Assembly: GCA_009772985.1 (NCBI GenBank)
Contig: WOUS01000005.1
Coordinates: forward strand, 62,001-126,000
Length of the DNA: 64,000 nt
Direction of reading: 5' to 3'
Origin: Anaerolineaceae bacterium
GTDB lineage: Bacteria > Chloroflexota > Anaerolineae > Anaerolineales > Villigracilaceae
Shown here piece after piece: positions 36,470-44,935 of the stretch (positions within the stretch are counted from its first letter, which is position 1; each line of letters begins with the position of its first letter). Below the pieces are notes generated by a model. It made no database searches. It saw nothing but the letters and a program-made list of their open reading frames with translations, and was not told where the DNA came from. The translations under genes and the position numbers were made by a program.

Positions 36470-38995
36470 TCACGGATTCGCCCTCATCCTCGGATACCAG
36501 TACCACAGCACGTCGGCGGCGGGCTTGCCATGCACCGAAGCGGACTTGTCCATCAGCCCCACCGGCGGGTAGTAGCCGCGGCTGACGAATCCGCCGGCCC
36601 AGGCGCGGGCGTTGACTGCGCCCAGCAAGGCCACCAGGATGTCCGATTGGGCGGACAGGTTGAGGGTCAGGGAGACGTTGTCGGCGGCAGGCTGGTTGAG
36701 CGCCGTCCAGGACAGGCATCCGCCCGCGCCATCGGTCGGGCCCCCAGAGAGCGGGGGCAGGCAGGCCGAGGCCGCGCCGGTCACGGACGGGTACGCGGCG
36801 GCAATGATGACCGGTTTCTGCAAACTGGCGCTGAGCGGCTGGATGTGGGCGTCCAGCAATCTCCCGGCTTCCGCCTGCATGTCTGCCACAGACGGGGCGG
36901 AGGAACTGGAAAGCGGCGCGTTCCAAAGCACATAGACGCCGTCCAGCGAGGAGACGAAAGCGGGGACGTTCGGCTGTGTTCCGCTATACGGCAGCGCCCA
37001 GAAGACCGGACCGGCGTAATGCTGGCGCACCGCGGCGATGACCGCCGCCCAGCGCGCCTCCGCGTCCGCCGGAACGCCGGAACTGCCGCCCGCGGGCAGG
37101 GAACCGCCGGGCAGGGCCGGGGAGGTCCACTCGCCGCCCAAAATGAGCGCCTGCGCGTTGGTCTTCGCGGCCAGGTCGGCGTGGTAGACGGCGAAGGCCT
37201 GGTAACGCTCGAAGAAGGTGGTCCACCAGTCGGCGTCGCGCGAGGCGGAATTCCACCACTGGTCGCAGGCCACCGGGAACCTGGCCGAGGGGAAGAGCGC
37301 CACGTTCAGGCCGCCGGCGCGCGCCCGGCTGACGGTATCCGCCGTGTCGGTCCAGAGCGGGTCGCGGCCGGGGACGGGAGAAAAGACCGGCGGGACGATC
37401 CGGCTGTAGGTCCAGGTGGGGGTCAGCACCACCCAGTTGGCATTGATCCCGCCCTGCACATTCTGCAAAGCGACGGGCATCCACGCCTGCCAGGTGGGGT
37501 CGTATCCGGTCTGGAATTCGACGCCGGCCCAGAAGTTGGTGCGCGGCGTCACCGTCACCCCGACCACGGGCGAGGCGGCGGGGGCCTGCATCCAGGTCCA
37601 GGCGGTGACGGTGTCCAGCAGGTCCTGCGGCGTCAGGCTGGTGGAGACCGGCCGCCCGTGCCGGTTGGCGGCGGTTTCCACGTCGTCGGCCGCGCCGCAC
37701 TGGTCGTTGCGGCAGTAGCGGTACTCGAACGTGCCGAGCATGTTGAGCGGGCTGTAGAGCGTGTAGACCCACTGGTTGTTGCCGAGCGGCCACATGGGAA
37801 TGGGTTCGGTCCAGCCGTAAGGATTGAACTGGATGGAGACGATGTCTGTGACCGGCGTGGCGGCGGGGACGCTGACCTCGAACGTGATCGGGGAGGACGG
37901 CCCGGCCTGCCAAGTGCTGACCATCTCCGAGACCGCCGCGGGACCCTGGGCCGGCACCACCAGTTGGCGGGTGACGAAGCCTCCGCCGGGGATGTGTTCG
38001 GCGTTCCAGAAGCCGTCGCCGAGGGTGTACTTGTAGCGCACGTCCGCGCCGGCGGGGAGCATCAGCGTGATGGTGTAGCGGCCGTCCGGCAGCGGAGAGA
38101 GCGTGGGCATACGTGAGGCCACGCTGCTCAATCCGCCGTTCAGGTCGGCGAAGGTGTTGCCCAGTTGCAGCAGGCTGCCGGCCATGCGGACGGGCGCCGA
38201 GCGGACAGTGTTGGATGGAACGCCGACCACGAACGTGACGCTGACCAGCGGCGCGGCGTTCATCCTGACCGCCACCGGGGTGTTCGTGTTGGCGGCCACC
38301 ATCACGCCCTGCTGGAAGGTGGCGTAGGCGCCGTCGAGGGCGTAGGCCACCAGGGTCTGCGATTCGCCGGTCAGGACGGAATCCAGGATGAAGGTCCCGG
38401 TGGAATCGGTGAGAGTCTGTTCGCCGCCGACGACGACCATGATGTTGACGAGCGGCGCGCCGGCGGCGTCGGTCACCGTGCCGCTCACGCGCCCGGTCTG
38501 GCCGGAGAACGGGCTGTCCACCCAGGAGGCGACCGCGTCGGTCACGGTCCCGCCGCCGCTGACGTAGGCCATGCGGTAGCGGACGGGACGGTCGAGCGGG
38601 TCATCCTCCAGCATCGGCATGGTGGTCTGTCGCACATAGCGGTACTTGACCACGCTGTACATGGCGAACGGGATGGTGACGGTGTAGTGCAGCGCGTCCA
38701 CGCCCTGCATGGTGTAATTGAGCGGGTTCATCGCCAGGCCGGTCACCTCGTCCACCACGCTCAAGAGGAGCGTCTCGCCCGGCAGGAGCGGGGCGGGCAG
38801 CGCCACGTTGAAGGCCACCTCGGCCATCGGCGAAGGCGTGCCGGTGGGCGGGATCGGGTAGGACAGCGTGGGCGTGGGCGGGAAGAGTTCGGGGATGTCG
38901 AGCAGGGAGAGCGAGCAGGCGTTCAGCAGCAGGATGGCCAGGCTGAACAGGGCGGCCCTGCGGACGGTGAGGCGAAATGCGGCGGTGGGTTTCAT
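36470..38995 (-). CDS. Large multidomain lipoprotein with Ig/starch-binding-like domains and a putative glycosidase-like barrel
   Basis: An 841-residue lipoprotein; the lipobox L-L-N-A-C places Cys at about 27. Residues about 60-160 and 250-345 look like beta-sandwich domains of the starch-binding or CBM20/48 kind (Y-T-V-T-I-P-F, V-K-Y-R-Y-V; R-Y-T-I-T-L-M-L, V-R-Y-K-Y-T-L-G-D-G-F-W-N). About 168-235 is a carboxypeptidase-regulatory-like domain (V-S-G-T-V-T-D-A-A-G). A third sandwich spans about 370-450. The C-terminal 350 residues (from N-F-W-A-G-V-E-F) may be a TIM barrel with Trp-rich segments and L-G-G-E-W-T, as in glycoside hydrolases. Activity is not proven. GGAGGGG precedes the ATG. 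Its 3' end is duplicated at 34371. Confidence 0.7.
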   Translation of the reverse strand: MKPTAAFRLTVRRAALFSLAILLLNACSLSLLDIPELFPPTPTLSYPIPPTGTPSPMAEVAFNVALPAPLLPGETLLLSVVDEVTGLAMNPLNYTMQGVDALHYTVTIPFAMYSVVKYRYVRQTTMPMLEDDPLDRPVRYRMAYVSGGGTVTDAVASWVDSPFSGQTGRVSGTVTDAAGAPLVNIMVVVGGEQTLTDSTGTFILDSVLTGESQTLVAYALDGAYATFQQGVMVAANTNTPVAVRMNAAPLVSVTFVVGVPSNTVRSAPVRMAGSLLQLGNTFADLNGGLSSVASRMPTLSPLPDGRYTITLMLPAGADVRYKYTLGDGFWNAEHIPGGGFVTRQLVVPAQGPAAVSEMVSTWQAGPSSPITFEVSVPAATPVTDIVSIQFNPYGWTEPIPMWPLGNNQWVYTLYSPLNMLGTFEYRYCRNDQCGAADDVETAANRHGRPVSTSLTPQDLLDTVTAWTWMQAPAASPVVGVTVTPRTNFWAGVEFQTGYDPTWQAWMPVALQNVQGGINANWVVLTPTWTYSRIVPPVFSPVPGRDPLWTDTADTVSRARAGGLNVALFPSARFPVACDQWWNSASRDADWWTTFFERYQAFAVYHADLAAKTNAQALILGGEWTSPALPGGSLPAGGSSGVPADAEARWAAVIAAVRQHYAGPVFWALPYSGTQPNVPAFVSSLDGVYVLWNAPLSSSSAPSVADMQAEAGRLLDAHIQPLSASLQKPVIIAAAYPSVTGAASACLPPLSGGPTDGAGGCLSWTALNQPAADNVSLTLNLSAQSDILVALLGAVNARAWAGGFVSRGYYPPVGLMDKSASVHGKPAADVLWYWYPRMRANP

Positions 38996-39032
38996 ACCCC
39001 TCCTGTTTCTCCCGGGGACCGGGGGGAAAAAT

Positions 39033-39146
39033 AAACCGCGAAGAAACGCCCCCCAAAGTACGGGGGCAGGCGGACGCGAAGAATCAATTTGCCCGCGAAG
39101 GATTCCTTCGCGACCTCAGCGAATCTTCGCGTCTTCGCGGTGAAAG
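39033..39146. repeat. Dispersed repeat, family R5, copy 1
   Basis: Begins AACCGCGAAGAAACG, contains GCCCGCGAAGGAT and AATCTTCGCG, and ends CTTCGCGGTG, giving an imperfect palindrome. Copy 2 is at 45564-45662. Confidence 0.8.
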
Positions 39147-39362
39147 AACACAATACTTCAGAGGGTAACTCATCCATCTTTTGCAACAGCATTTTTCTGA
39201 TTCTCGTGGATGGTGTGGTTTTGCTGCTTTTGCCCAAACCGTCCACGAATTTTTCACGAATTCACGAATATCGAGGCGAAAACCTGTGCCACGCAGTGGT
39301 ATTCGGGTATTCGTGGCTCATTCGTGGATGGTTGGCGGCTCAAACCACAAAATCCATCAGAA
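39147..39362. other. Intergenic region with R4-like repeat
   Basis: No gene is seen. At 39240-39330 the words CCACGAATTTTTCACGAATT and ATTCGTGGCTCATTCGTGG recall repeat family R4 but in a different order. The region lies between the large lipoprotein promoter side and the end of tatC. Confidence 0.55.
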
Positions 39363-40241
39363 TCAGGCATTTTTCTTCCTGCCGGCCGAGGCCAGGTAAC
39401 TGAGCGCGATGCTGAGGAAATAGAGCAGGATCATCGGCAGCATGACCAGCGACATATTGAGCGGGTCCGGCGTCGGCGTGATAGCCGCGGCCAGGACGGC
39501 GATGACGATGACGGCAATGCGCCACTGCCGGGCCAGTCCGCCCGGTTTGACGATGCCCATGGCGGTCAGCACGTAGATGACCAGCGGGAACTCAAAGGAA
39601 ACGCCGATCCAGAACATCAGGCCGGTCACAAAATTGATGTAGGTGGAAAGCCGCCAGTTGGCGGTGACGCCCAGGAAATCAAGCAGGAAGGGCAGCGCAG
39701 TGGGGAGCAGCAGCCAGTAAGTGAATGCGATGCCTCCCAGGAAAAAAGCGAGGGCGAAGGGGATGCCCGCCAGGCCGATCCTGCGCTCGCGGGGGCGCAG
39801 GCCGGGGGCGGCGAACAGCCAGAATTCGAAGGCGATGTAGGGCAGCGCAAGGGCAAACCCGCCGAACAGGGCCACGCGCATGAACACGCCCACCGACTCG
39901 GTCGGGTCGAGCGCCTGGAGCGCCTGCAGTCCGCCAATGGAGCGGGCCAGGATTTCCAGGATCTGTTCCGTGTACACCCCGCAGACGGCCACCCCGACGA
40001 GCAGGGCAATCAGCATGTGCAGGATGTGCCGGCGCAGGGCTTCGATATGCGGCACCAGGGTTGACGGTTTCTTGATCGTGTCCGCCAGCGAATCGGACAG
40101 CGGGCGGTCCTCCGGCTCGGCATTAACGAAGCGCCACGCGCCGCGGATGCCGCGCGCCGGCAGGGTCACAACCCGCCACAGCAAGCGGAAGGGAAACGTT
40201 ATGACTTTCCACAGGCCGCGCAGGAATTTACGCATACTCAC
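39363..40241 (-). CDS. tatC: Twin-arginine translocase subunit TatC
   Basis: A 292-residue membrane protein with six membrane segments and the TatC signatures: L-R-R-H-I-L near residue 66 in the N-terminal cytoplasmic region and F-E-F-P-L-V-I-Y near 215. It recognises twin-arginine signal peptides of folded exported proteins. About 60 extra residues precede the usual start and contain Arg-rich amphipathic sequence. The longest start is GTG 40241, overlapping the tatA stop; ATG 40235 is as likely. Last gene of the asp23-nusB-tatA-tatC run. Confidence 0.95.
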   Translation of the reverse strand: MSMRKFLRGLWKVITFPFRLLWRVVTLPARGIRGAWRFVNAEPEDRPLSDSLADTIKKPSTLVPHIEALRRHILHMLIALLVGVAVCGVYTEQILEILARSIGGLQALQALDPTESVGVFMRVALFGGFALALPYIAFEFWLFAAPGLRPRERRIGLAGIPFALAFFLGGIAFTYWLLLPTALPFLLDFLGVTANWRLSTYINFVTGLMFWIGVSFEFPLVIYVLTAMGIVKPGGLARQWRIAVIVIAVLAAAITPTPDPLNMSLVMLPMILLYFLSIALSYLASAGRKKNA

Positions 40242-40633
40242 TCATCTGGGGGCTGGTCTGGTTTGGGAGCATCGCCCGCGGCGGCAGGCCCCCCGGCTGC
40301 TCCTTCGCTTCGCTCAGGAGGCTGGCCCGGGGCAGGCGGCTGGTCGGGGGGATGGATGTGCGGGTCTTCCTTCCAGGCGGTGGAGGGAAATTCCCCGGCG
40401 GCTTTTTTGGCCTCCAGTTCTTCCAGCCGGGCCTCGCGCATCAGTTCGTTCGGGAGGGTTTTGAGTTTCCGGGAGGCCTGGGTGATGGTCCGCCAGGTTT
40501 CCGAGTTGATCAGTTTGTACAGGCTGCGGCCCAGGGTGCGGCCCGCCTTCTCGATCTCCTTGGGGCCGAAGATGAGCAACGCCAGGAGCAGGACGAGCAG
40601 GAGTTCCAGCGGACCGATCCCGAAGAGTTCCAT
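40238..40633 (-). CDS. tatA: TatA/TatB-type translocase subunit
   Basis: A 131-residue protein with the TatA/B layout: a short N-terminal membrane helix (L-L-L-V-L-L-L-A-L-L), the hinge F-G-P-K-E, an amphipathic helix up to about residue 50, then a charged and Pro-rich tail. Whether it serves as TatA or TatB cannot be told; only one such gene is seen here. The start lies 2 bases after nusB. Confidence 0.93.
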   Translation of the reverse strand: MELFGIGPLELLLVLLLALLIFGPKEIEKAGRTLGRSLYKLINSETWRTITQASRKLKTLPNELMREARLEELEAKKAAGEFPSTAWKEDPHIHPPDQPPAPGQPPERSEGAAGGPAAAGDAPKPDQPPDE

Positions 40634-40635
40634 GC

Positions 40636-41076
40636 TCAGTCCTTCCGGATATTCTGCACGAACTGGGCCACGTCGTTGTGGTGTTCCACCAGGCTGCCGA
40701 GCACGCCGTTGACAAAGCGCGAGGCGCTGTCGGAACCGTACATTTTCGCCAGTTCGACGGCCTCGTTGATCGCCACCTTTACCGGCGTGTCCTTCTGCAC
40801 GGCAAACTCCCAGGCCGCCATGCGCAGGATGTTGCGGTCAATGGCCGCGATCTGGTCGAGCGGCCAATCGGGCGCGTAGCGCGCCAGGATATGGTCGAGT
40901 TGTTCACGGATGGGGAGGACGCCAAAAACAATCTGGCGGGCAAACTCCGCCAGTTCAACCGGCAAAGGCTCATCCGCCAGCCGCTCCTGTAACACCTGCG
41001 CCGGGGGATGGTTTGCAATGTCCAATTCGTAAAGTACCTGCAGGGCAACGCCGCGCGCCCTGGTACGTGCTTTCAT
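40636..41076 (-). CDS. nusB: Transcription antitermination factor NusB
   Basis: A 146-residue all-helical protein with NusB features: [12 protein letters not shown] near the N-terminus, [13 protein letters not shown] in the middle and [12 protein letters not shown] ... F-V-N-G-V-L-G near 105-130. NusB with NusE (S10) binds boxA RNA in rRNA leaders. It is 6 bases after the asp23-type gene, matching the common asp23-nusB pairing. Confidence 0.97.
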   Translation of the reverse strand: MKARTRARGVALQVLYELDIANHPPAQVLQERLADEPLPVELAEFARQIVFGVLPIREQLDHILARYAPDWPLDQIAAIDRNILRMAAWEFAVQKDTPVKVAINEAVELAKMYGSDSASRFVNGVLGSLVEHHNDVAQFVQNIRKD

Positions 41077-41082
41077 ACCGGA

Positions 41083-41427
41083 TCAAACCTCAGATGGGAA
41101 ATTGATGTCCTCGATGTGGACATTGACGCGCCCGACTTCCATGCCGGTCATTTCGGAGATGGCGCGCGCCACCCGCTGCTGGACCGTGCGGCTGGTCTCG
41201 CGCATGTTAACGCCGTCTTCCAGCGCCAGGTGAAGATCCAAAAGAACGATGCCGTCCTCGATCTCGATCAGGACGCCGTCGCTGGCGCGCCCGAACAGGC
41301 TCTTGACGCCGCCCTTGACGGGGATCATGCGGCTGACGCCTTCCACTTCCAGCGCAGCCATGCGGGCGATGGTCAGCAGGACATCGGGAGTAAGCGTGGT
41401 CTTTCCGGGAGTGCGATATTCGGTCAT
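41083..41427 (-). CDS. Asp23/Gls24 family envelope stress protein
   Basis: A 114-residue Asp23/Gls24 protein: the pattern T-P-D-V-L-L-T-I-A-R-M-A-A-L-E-V-E-G-V near residues 12-30 and G-M-E-V-G-R-V-N-V-H-I-E-D near the end are diagnostic. These proteins are linked to cell-envelope homeostasis and usually sit next to nusB. GAGGAGGT lies just before the ATG. First gene of the operon through tatC. Confidence 0.94.
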   Translation of the reverse strand: MTEYRTPGKTTLTPDVLLTIARMAALEVEGVSRMIPVKGGVKSLFGRASDGVLIEIEDGIVLLDLHLALEDGVNMRETSRTVQQRVARAISEMTGMEVGRVNVHIEDINFPSEV

Positions 41428-41494
41428 GGTACCTCCTCGAAGATTTGCGGAATTATATCACTGCCCGGCGCGCCTCTGTTGCCAGGCTTTCTTT

Positions 41495-41536
41495 GGGTGC
41501 GCGCGAAAGTGGGACAAGTCTATAGACTTGTCCTAC
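41495..41536. repeat. Dispersed repeat, family R3, copy 2
   Basis: GGGTGCGCGCGAAAG then palindrome GGACAAGTCTATAGACTTG and TCCTAC. It overlaps the last codons of the TIGR01906 gene by 4 bases. Copy 1 is at 5653. Confidence 0.8.
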
Positions 41537-42234
41537 TGATCGGCTTTGCGTGCGACCTTCTTTGGCCGCAGCGCCAGTCCCAGCGCCAGGCCGCCGCCAA
41601 TGGTAATAACACCGGCGAAGATAAAAGCATCCTGCCAGAAACGCATCGGGAACAGGCGGATGAGCGTGTCGGAATACAGGAACAGCCAGGAATCGCCGGT
41701 GAAGAACAGGCTGTGGAAGACGGTAAAGAACTGCCAGAAACTGACCGCGGCGAAGAGGCCGATCCCCGCCGCCAGCCCGGCCGTCAGCCAGCCGCCGCGG
41801 CGGATGCCGGCGATCACGTCTGCCCGCCAGGGGCGGCGCTGGGCCACCAGCAGCAGGCCGAATAGGACGAGGGTCAGCCCGAAGCCGAGGTTGACGACCG
41901 GCGCGAAGACCGCCTTCACGTCTTCCATGTGGCCGAGTTCGCGTTCGTTGAACAGCGGGGAACCGTCGGGGAAGACCGGTTCGGAGAGCAGGCTGATGTC
42001 GGCGCTGGAGGTGAGATAGCGCAGGCACAGGCTGGCATATTCCAGCCGCTCCGGCTGTGTGAAGCCGTATTCGTCCGGCGGGAAGTTCGGCATCTGGTAT
42101 TCCAGTTCGAGGAAGAACCCGCTCGCCAGGATACGCACGGCAAGGAAAATCAGGACCACCGGTACAAGCAGGGTGGCAATCCAGGAAGCAGCCATGCCCC
42201 AGGGTTTGGCAAATTTCGTGAGGGGGTTTTTCAT
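41533..42234 (-). CDS. TIGR01906 family membrane protein
   Basis: A 233-residue membrane protein with about five segments (about 10-35, 110-130, 145-165, 175-195 and 205-225). R-E-L-G-H-M-E-D-V-K near residue 95 matches the conserved H-M-x-D-V motif of TIGR01906, an integral membrane family of unknown function. The start at 42234 follows AAGGAG; longer frames lack it. The stop falls within repeat R3 copy 2, so the last codons derive from the repeat. Confidence 0.85.
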   Translation of the reverse strand: MKNPLTKFAKPWGMAASWIATLLVPVVLIFLAVRILASGFFLELEYQMPNFPPDEYGFTQPERLEYASLCLRYLTSSADISLLSEPVFPDGSPLFNERELGHMEDVKAVFAPVVNLGFGLTLVLFGLLLVAQRRPWRADVIAGIRRGGWLTAGLAAGIGLFAAVSFWQFFTVFHSLFFTGDSWLFLYSDTLIRLFPMRFWQDAFIFAGVITIGGGLALGLALRPKKVARKADQ

Positions 42235-42368
42235 AAATCTCCTTTCCGGCAACTCCATCAGCGGCCGGGTTCGATGATTTCTAGGTAGTGGGTCGAGTTA
42301 CATGATTTTCACCGTAGAGCGAGATACTATCTCGCCCTACATCATGTACTTTGCACCATTACCGATTT

Positions 42369-43919
42369 CTATTCCAGCGTTCCGGCCCCGCCTGCGAGCA
42401 GGAAATTGAGGATGAGGTCGTTCGTCAGCCACTCGATGGGATTCAAGTCGTCGGTAAAGACGGTCGTCCGCTGCGGCGCGGGCTGGAGGTTGTACAGCGT
42501 CAGCGCCATGGACTGGACCAACAGCGGATGCACGTCGCCGCGGGCGGCGAGACGTTCCAGGTTGGCCTGCAAATTCGCGGCCTCCGTCGGCTGGAGGGTG
42601 GCGTACAGGATCGAGTTGAACGTGCCGGGGATGTCCATCACGTAAATGGATGGGAAGATCGTACCGATGGTGGTGGCCAGCCCGTCAATCAGCCGCCGGT
42701 CGCCGGGCGCGCGGCCCACGTTGATCGCCAGCGTCCCGTCCGGTTTCAAATGGTCGGCGGCGATCTGGAAGAACTCCTGCGTGGTCAGGTGCGGCGGAAT
42801 GTATGGCGGACGGTAGGCGTCCACGATGATCAGGTCGTATTTCTCCCGGCTCTGCTCCAACCCCCAGCGCCCGTCCTGCACGTACACGTTCAGGTTCGGC
42901 AGGTTCATGTCGAAATACGTCCGCCCGGCCGCGACGATCTTCGGGTCAATCTCCCAGCCATCCATCGTCACGTCCGGGAAGACCGCGTCGGCCTGCCGCG
43001 CCGTCGTCCCGGCGGCCAGGCCGACGATCGCGATGCGGGTCACGGAGGCAGGCTCACGGTCCGGGTAGAAGAACGGGCCGGCCAGGAACTGCTGCCACGG
43101 TCCGCCGTAGGCCAGCGTGTCCGGGTTATATTCCGAGTGGACGCCCTGCCCCTCGTTCAGGCGCAGGTAGCGTGTCCCGTTGAACTCCAGCACTTGGATG
43201 TAATTATAGGAGGATTCGGTCTCGAAAATCTGCCCCGCCGTGGATTTGACCCCGCCCTTTCCGAAAACGGCCAGCAGGGCGAGCGCCGCGGCCATCAGCA
43301 GGTAGGGCAGCATTTTCCTCGTCCCGGCGCTGGACCGGAGGCCTGCCAGCGCGACGAACAGCAGCGCCGTGCTGAAGACGAGGAAGGTGCGCGTGGTGCC
43401 GATGGTCGGGATGAGCAGCAGGGTCGGCAGGAAAGCGCCGAGGAACGAGCCGATGGTGGAGACGCCGTAAACGGTCCCGGCCACGTTGCCGGCGCGCGAC
43501 TTGTCGTCCATGCAGATGCGGATGGCGAACGGCGAGATCATGCCGAGCAGGGTGATGGGGACGGTGAACAGCGCCAGCACCCCGGCGAACGCCCCGGCCA
43601 GCACGCCGACCTGCAGGTTGTCGAAGGCGTCCGCGGCGGCGCGCAGGACCGGGTTCGCGATGTACGGGACGACGCCGAGCGTGAACGCGCCCCAGGCCAG
43701 GATGGCGTACATTGTTTTTGGATACGGGGACTTATCCGCCCATCTGCCGCCGAGGAAATAGCCAACGGTCAGGTAGATCAGGATGAGGCCGATGATGGCC
43801 GCCCAGACCAGGTTCGAGGTCCCGAAGACGTTGCCGAGCAGGCGCGAGGCCCCGAACTCGGCGGCGAGGGTGGTCATCCCGGAGACGAAGACGGTGAAGT
43901 AGATATAGCGGCGGGTCAT
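42369..43919 (-). CDS. Fused MFS transporter / spermidine synthase-like protein
   Basis: A 516-residue protein. Residues about 1-215 hold seven or eight membrane segments (half of an MFS-like transporter), and about 225-490 a spermidine-synthase-type Rossmann methyltransferase-like domain: R-I-A-I-V-G-L-A-A-G-T near 300, W-E-I-D-P-K-I-V, and D-L-I-I-V-D-A-Y near 370. Aminopropyl transfer activity is not certain, since many fused proteins lack synthase activity. ATG 43919 (M-T-R-R-Y-I-Y-F) was chosen over a longer frame because the upstream part lacks family sequence. Confidence 0.92.
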   Translation of the reverse strand: MTRRYIYFTVFVSGMTTLAAEFGASRLLGNVFGTSNLVWAAIIGLILIYLTVGYFLGGRWADKSPYPKTMYAILAWGAFTLGVVPYIANPVLRAAADAFDNLQVGVLAGAFAGVLALFTVPITLLGMISPFAIRICMDDKSRAGNVAGTVYGVSTIGSFLGAFLPTLLLIPTIGTTRTFLVFSTALLFVALAGLRSSAGTRKMLPYLLMAAALALLAVFGKGGVKSTAGQIFETESSYNYIQVLEFNGTRYLRLNEGQGVHSEYNPDTLAYGGPWQQFLAGPFFYPDREPASVTRIAIVGLAAGTTARQADAVFPDVTMDGWEIDPKIVAAGRTYFDMNLPNLNVYVQDGRWGLEQSREKYDLIIVDAYRPPYIPPHLTTQEFFQIAADHLKPDGTLAINVGRAPGDRRLIDGLATTIGTIFPSIYVMDIPGTFNSILYATLQPTEAANLQANLERLAARGDVHPLLVQSMALTLYNLQPAPQRTTVFTDDLNPIEWLTNDLILNFLLAGGAGTLE

Positions 43920-43972
43920 GGGCTTATTATACTTGGCTGGCGGGCACCAGGCGCAAGGGCAGAAGGGAAAAA

Positions 43973-44064
43973 ACAAACGCGAATTCCGCGAAAAAAGCGA
44001 ATAGCGCAAATATTTTTAGATTTATTCGCGCCATTCGCCCATTCGCGCTATTCGCGTTGAGAGA
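43973..44064. repeat. Repeat of CGCGAATT/ATTCGCG words (R5-related)
   Basis: AACGCGAATTCCGCG, GCGAATAGCGC, ATTCGCGCCATTCGCCC and ATTCGCGCTATTCGCGTT form an imperfect long palindrome. It resembles families R4 and R5 in style but is a separate sequence. It lies between two divergent genes. Confidence 0.65.
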
Positions 44065-44074
44065 ACGCGAACAC

Positions 44075-44103
44075 TTGACGAAACGCGACGGCAAGGCTAC
44101 AAT
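44075..44103 (+). promoter_or_regulatory. Promoter of the L25 gene
   Basis: TTGACG at 44075-44080 and TACAAT at 44098-44103 with a 17-base spacer, giving a leader of about 100 bases before the ATG at 44212. The leader contains several short GC-rich stems. Confidence 0.75.
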
Positions 44104-44211
44104 TCCGCCCGCTTCCGGCACAGCCGGACGCCATCCAGCCTCGCTGGAAATTCATTCGCAGAGCGAAGGTAACCCCGGGGACGGGGTGAGAGGCGCTCGA
44201 GGAAGGTAAAG

Positions 44212-44886
44212 ATGGAGAAAGTCGTTTTGAAGGCCACCCGCCGCACCGTGATCGGGAAACAGGTCGGGGCGCTGCGCCGGGCCGGGGAATTGCCGGCGAT
44301 CCTGTACGGACACAATGTCGAGCCGACCGCCATTTCGATGAACGCCAAGGAAGTCACGAAAACGCTGGCGCGGGTATCTGCATCCAGCCTGGTGACGATT
44401 GACCTGGACGGGAAGGAATTCCCGACGCTGGTGCGCGAACGCCAGCGCGAGCCGATCAAGGGCGTGATCATCCACATGGACTTCCAGGCCGTCTCGCTGA
44501 CCGAGAAGATCCGCGCCAACGTGAGCATCGTGCTGACCGGCGCATCGCCCGCCGTGAAGGACTTCTCCGCCATCCTGGTGACCACCCTGAATGCACTCGA
44601 ACTGGAAGCGCTCCCGCAGGACCTGCCCGAACGCATCGTGGTGGACATTGCCAAACTGGAGAAGATCGGCGACGGCATCCACGTCAGCGACCTGGTCCTT
44701 TCGGACAAGGTGCACGTGGTGTCCAGCACAGACGAGATGATCGTCCTGGCGGCTGCTCCGAAGACGGAAGTGGAAGAAGTTGCTCCGACCGAAGCCGAAG
44801 TCGCGGTCGAAGAAGGGGCCGAGCCCGATGTGATCGAGAAGGGCAAGAAGGAAGAAGAGGGCGAAGAGGAAGAGAAGAAGAAATAA
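44212..44886 (+). CDS. rplY: 50S ribosomal protein L25 (TL5/CTC type)
   Basis: A 224-residue two-domain L25. The N-terminal domain (about 1-90) binds 5S rRNA and starts with R-R-T-V-I-G-K-Q-V-G-A-L-R; P-A-I-L-Y-G is a family hallmark. The C-terminal TL5-type domain (about 95-185) is followed by an acidic/Lys-rich tail. GAGGAAGG lies upstream. It is transcribed alone from the promoter at 44075. Confidence 0.96.
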   Translation: MEKVVLKATRRTVIGKQVGALRRAGELPAILYGHNVEPTAISMNAKEVTKTLARVSASSLVTIDLDGKEFPTLVRERQREPIKGVIIHMDFQAVSLTEKIRANVSIVLTGASPAVKDFSAILVTTLNALELEALPQDLPERIVVDIAKLEKIGDGIHVSDLVLSDKVHVVSSTDEMIVLAAAPKTEVEEVAPTEAEVAVEEGAEPDVIEKGKKEEEGEEEEKKK

Positions 44887-44910
44887 TCTCCGCCTGGTTG
44901 AAACACCCGG

Positions 44911-44935
44911 TAGGGGCGGCGTTACGCCGCCCCTA
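44911..44935. terminator. Hairpin between convergent L25 and NUDIX genes
   Basis: TAGGGGCGGCG/CGCCGCCCCTA, a perfect 11-base stem with a 3-base loop. It overlaps the NUDIX stop codon. There is no long T run, so terminator strength is uncertain. Confidence 0.6.

Noticed and set aside
42351-44060. 569-codon plus-strand frame opposite the MFS/spermidine-synthase gene
   Set aside because: Composition is dominated by Arg, Gly, Gln and Asp typical of a shadow frame, and the opposite strand encodes a well-formed membrane protein.
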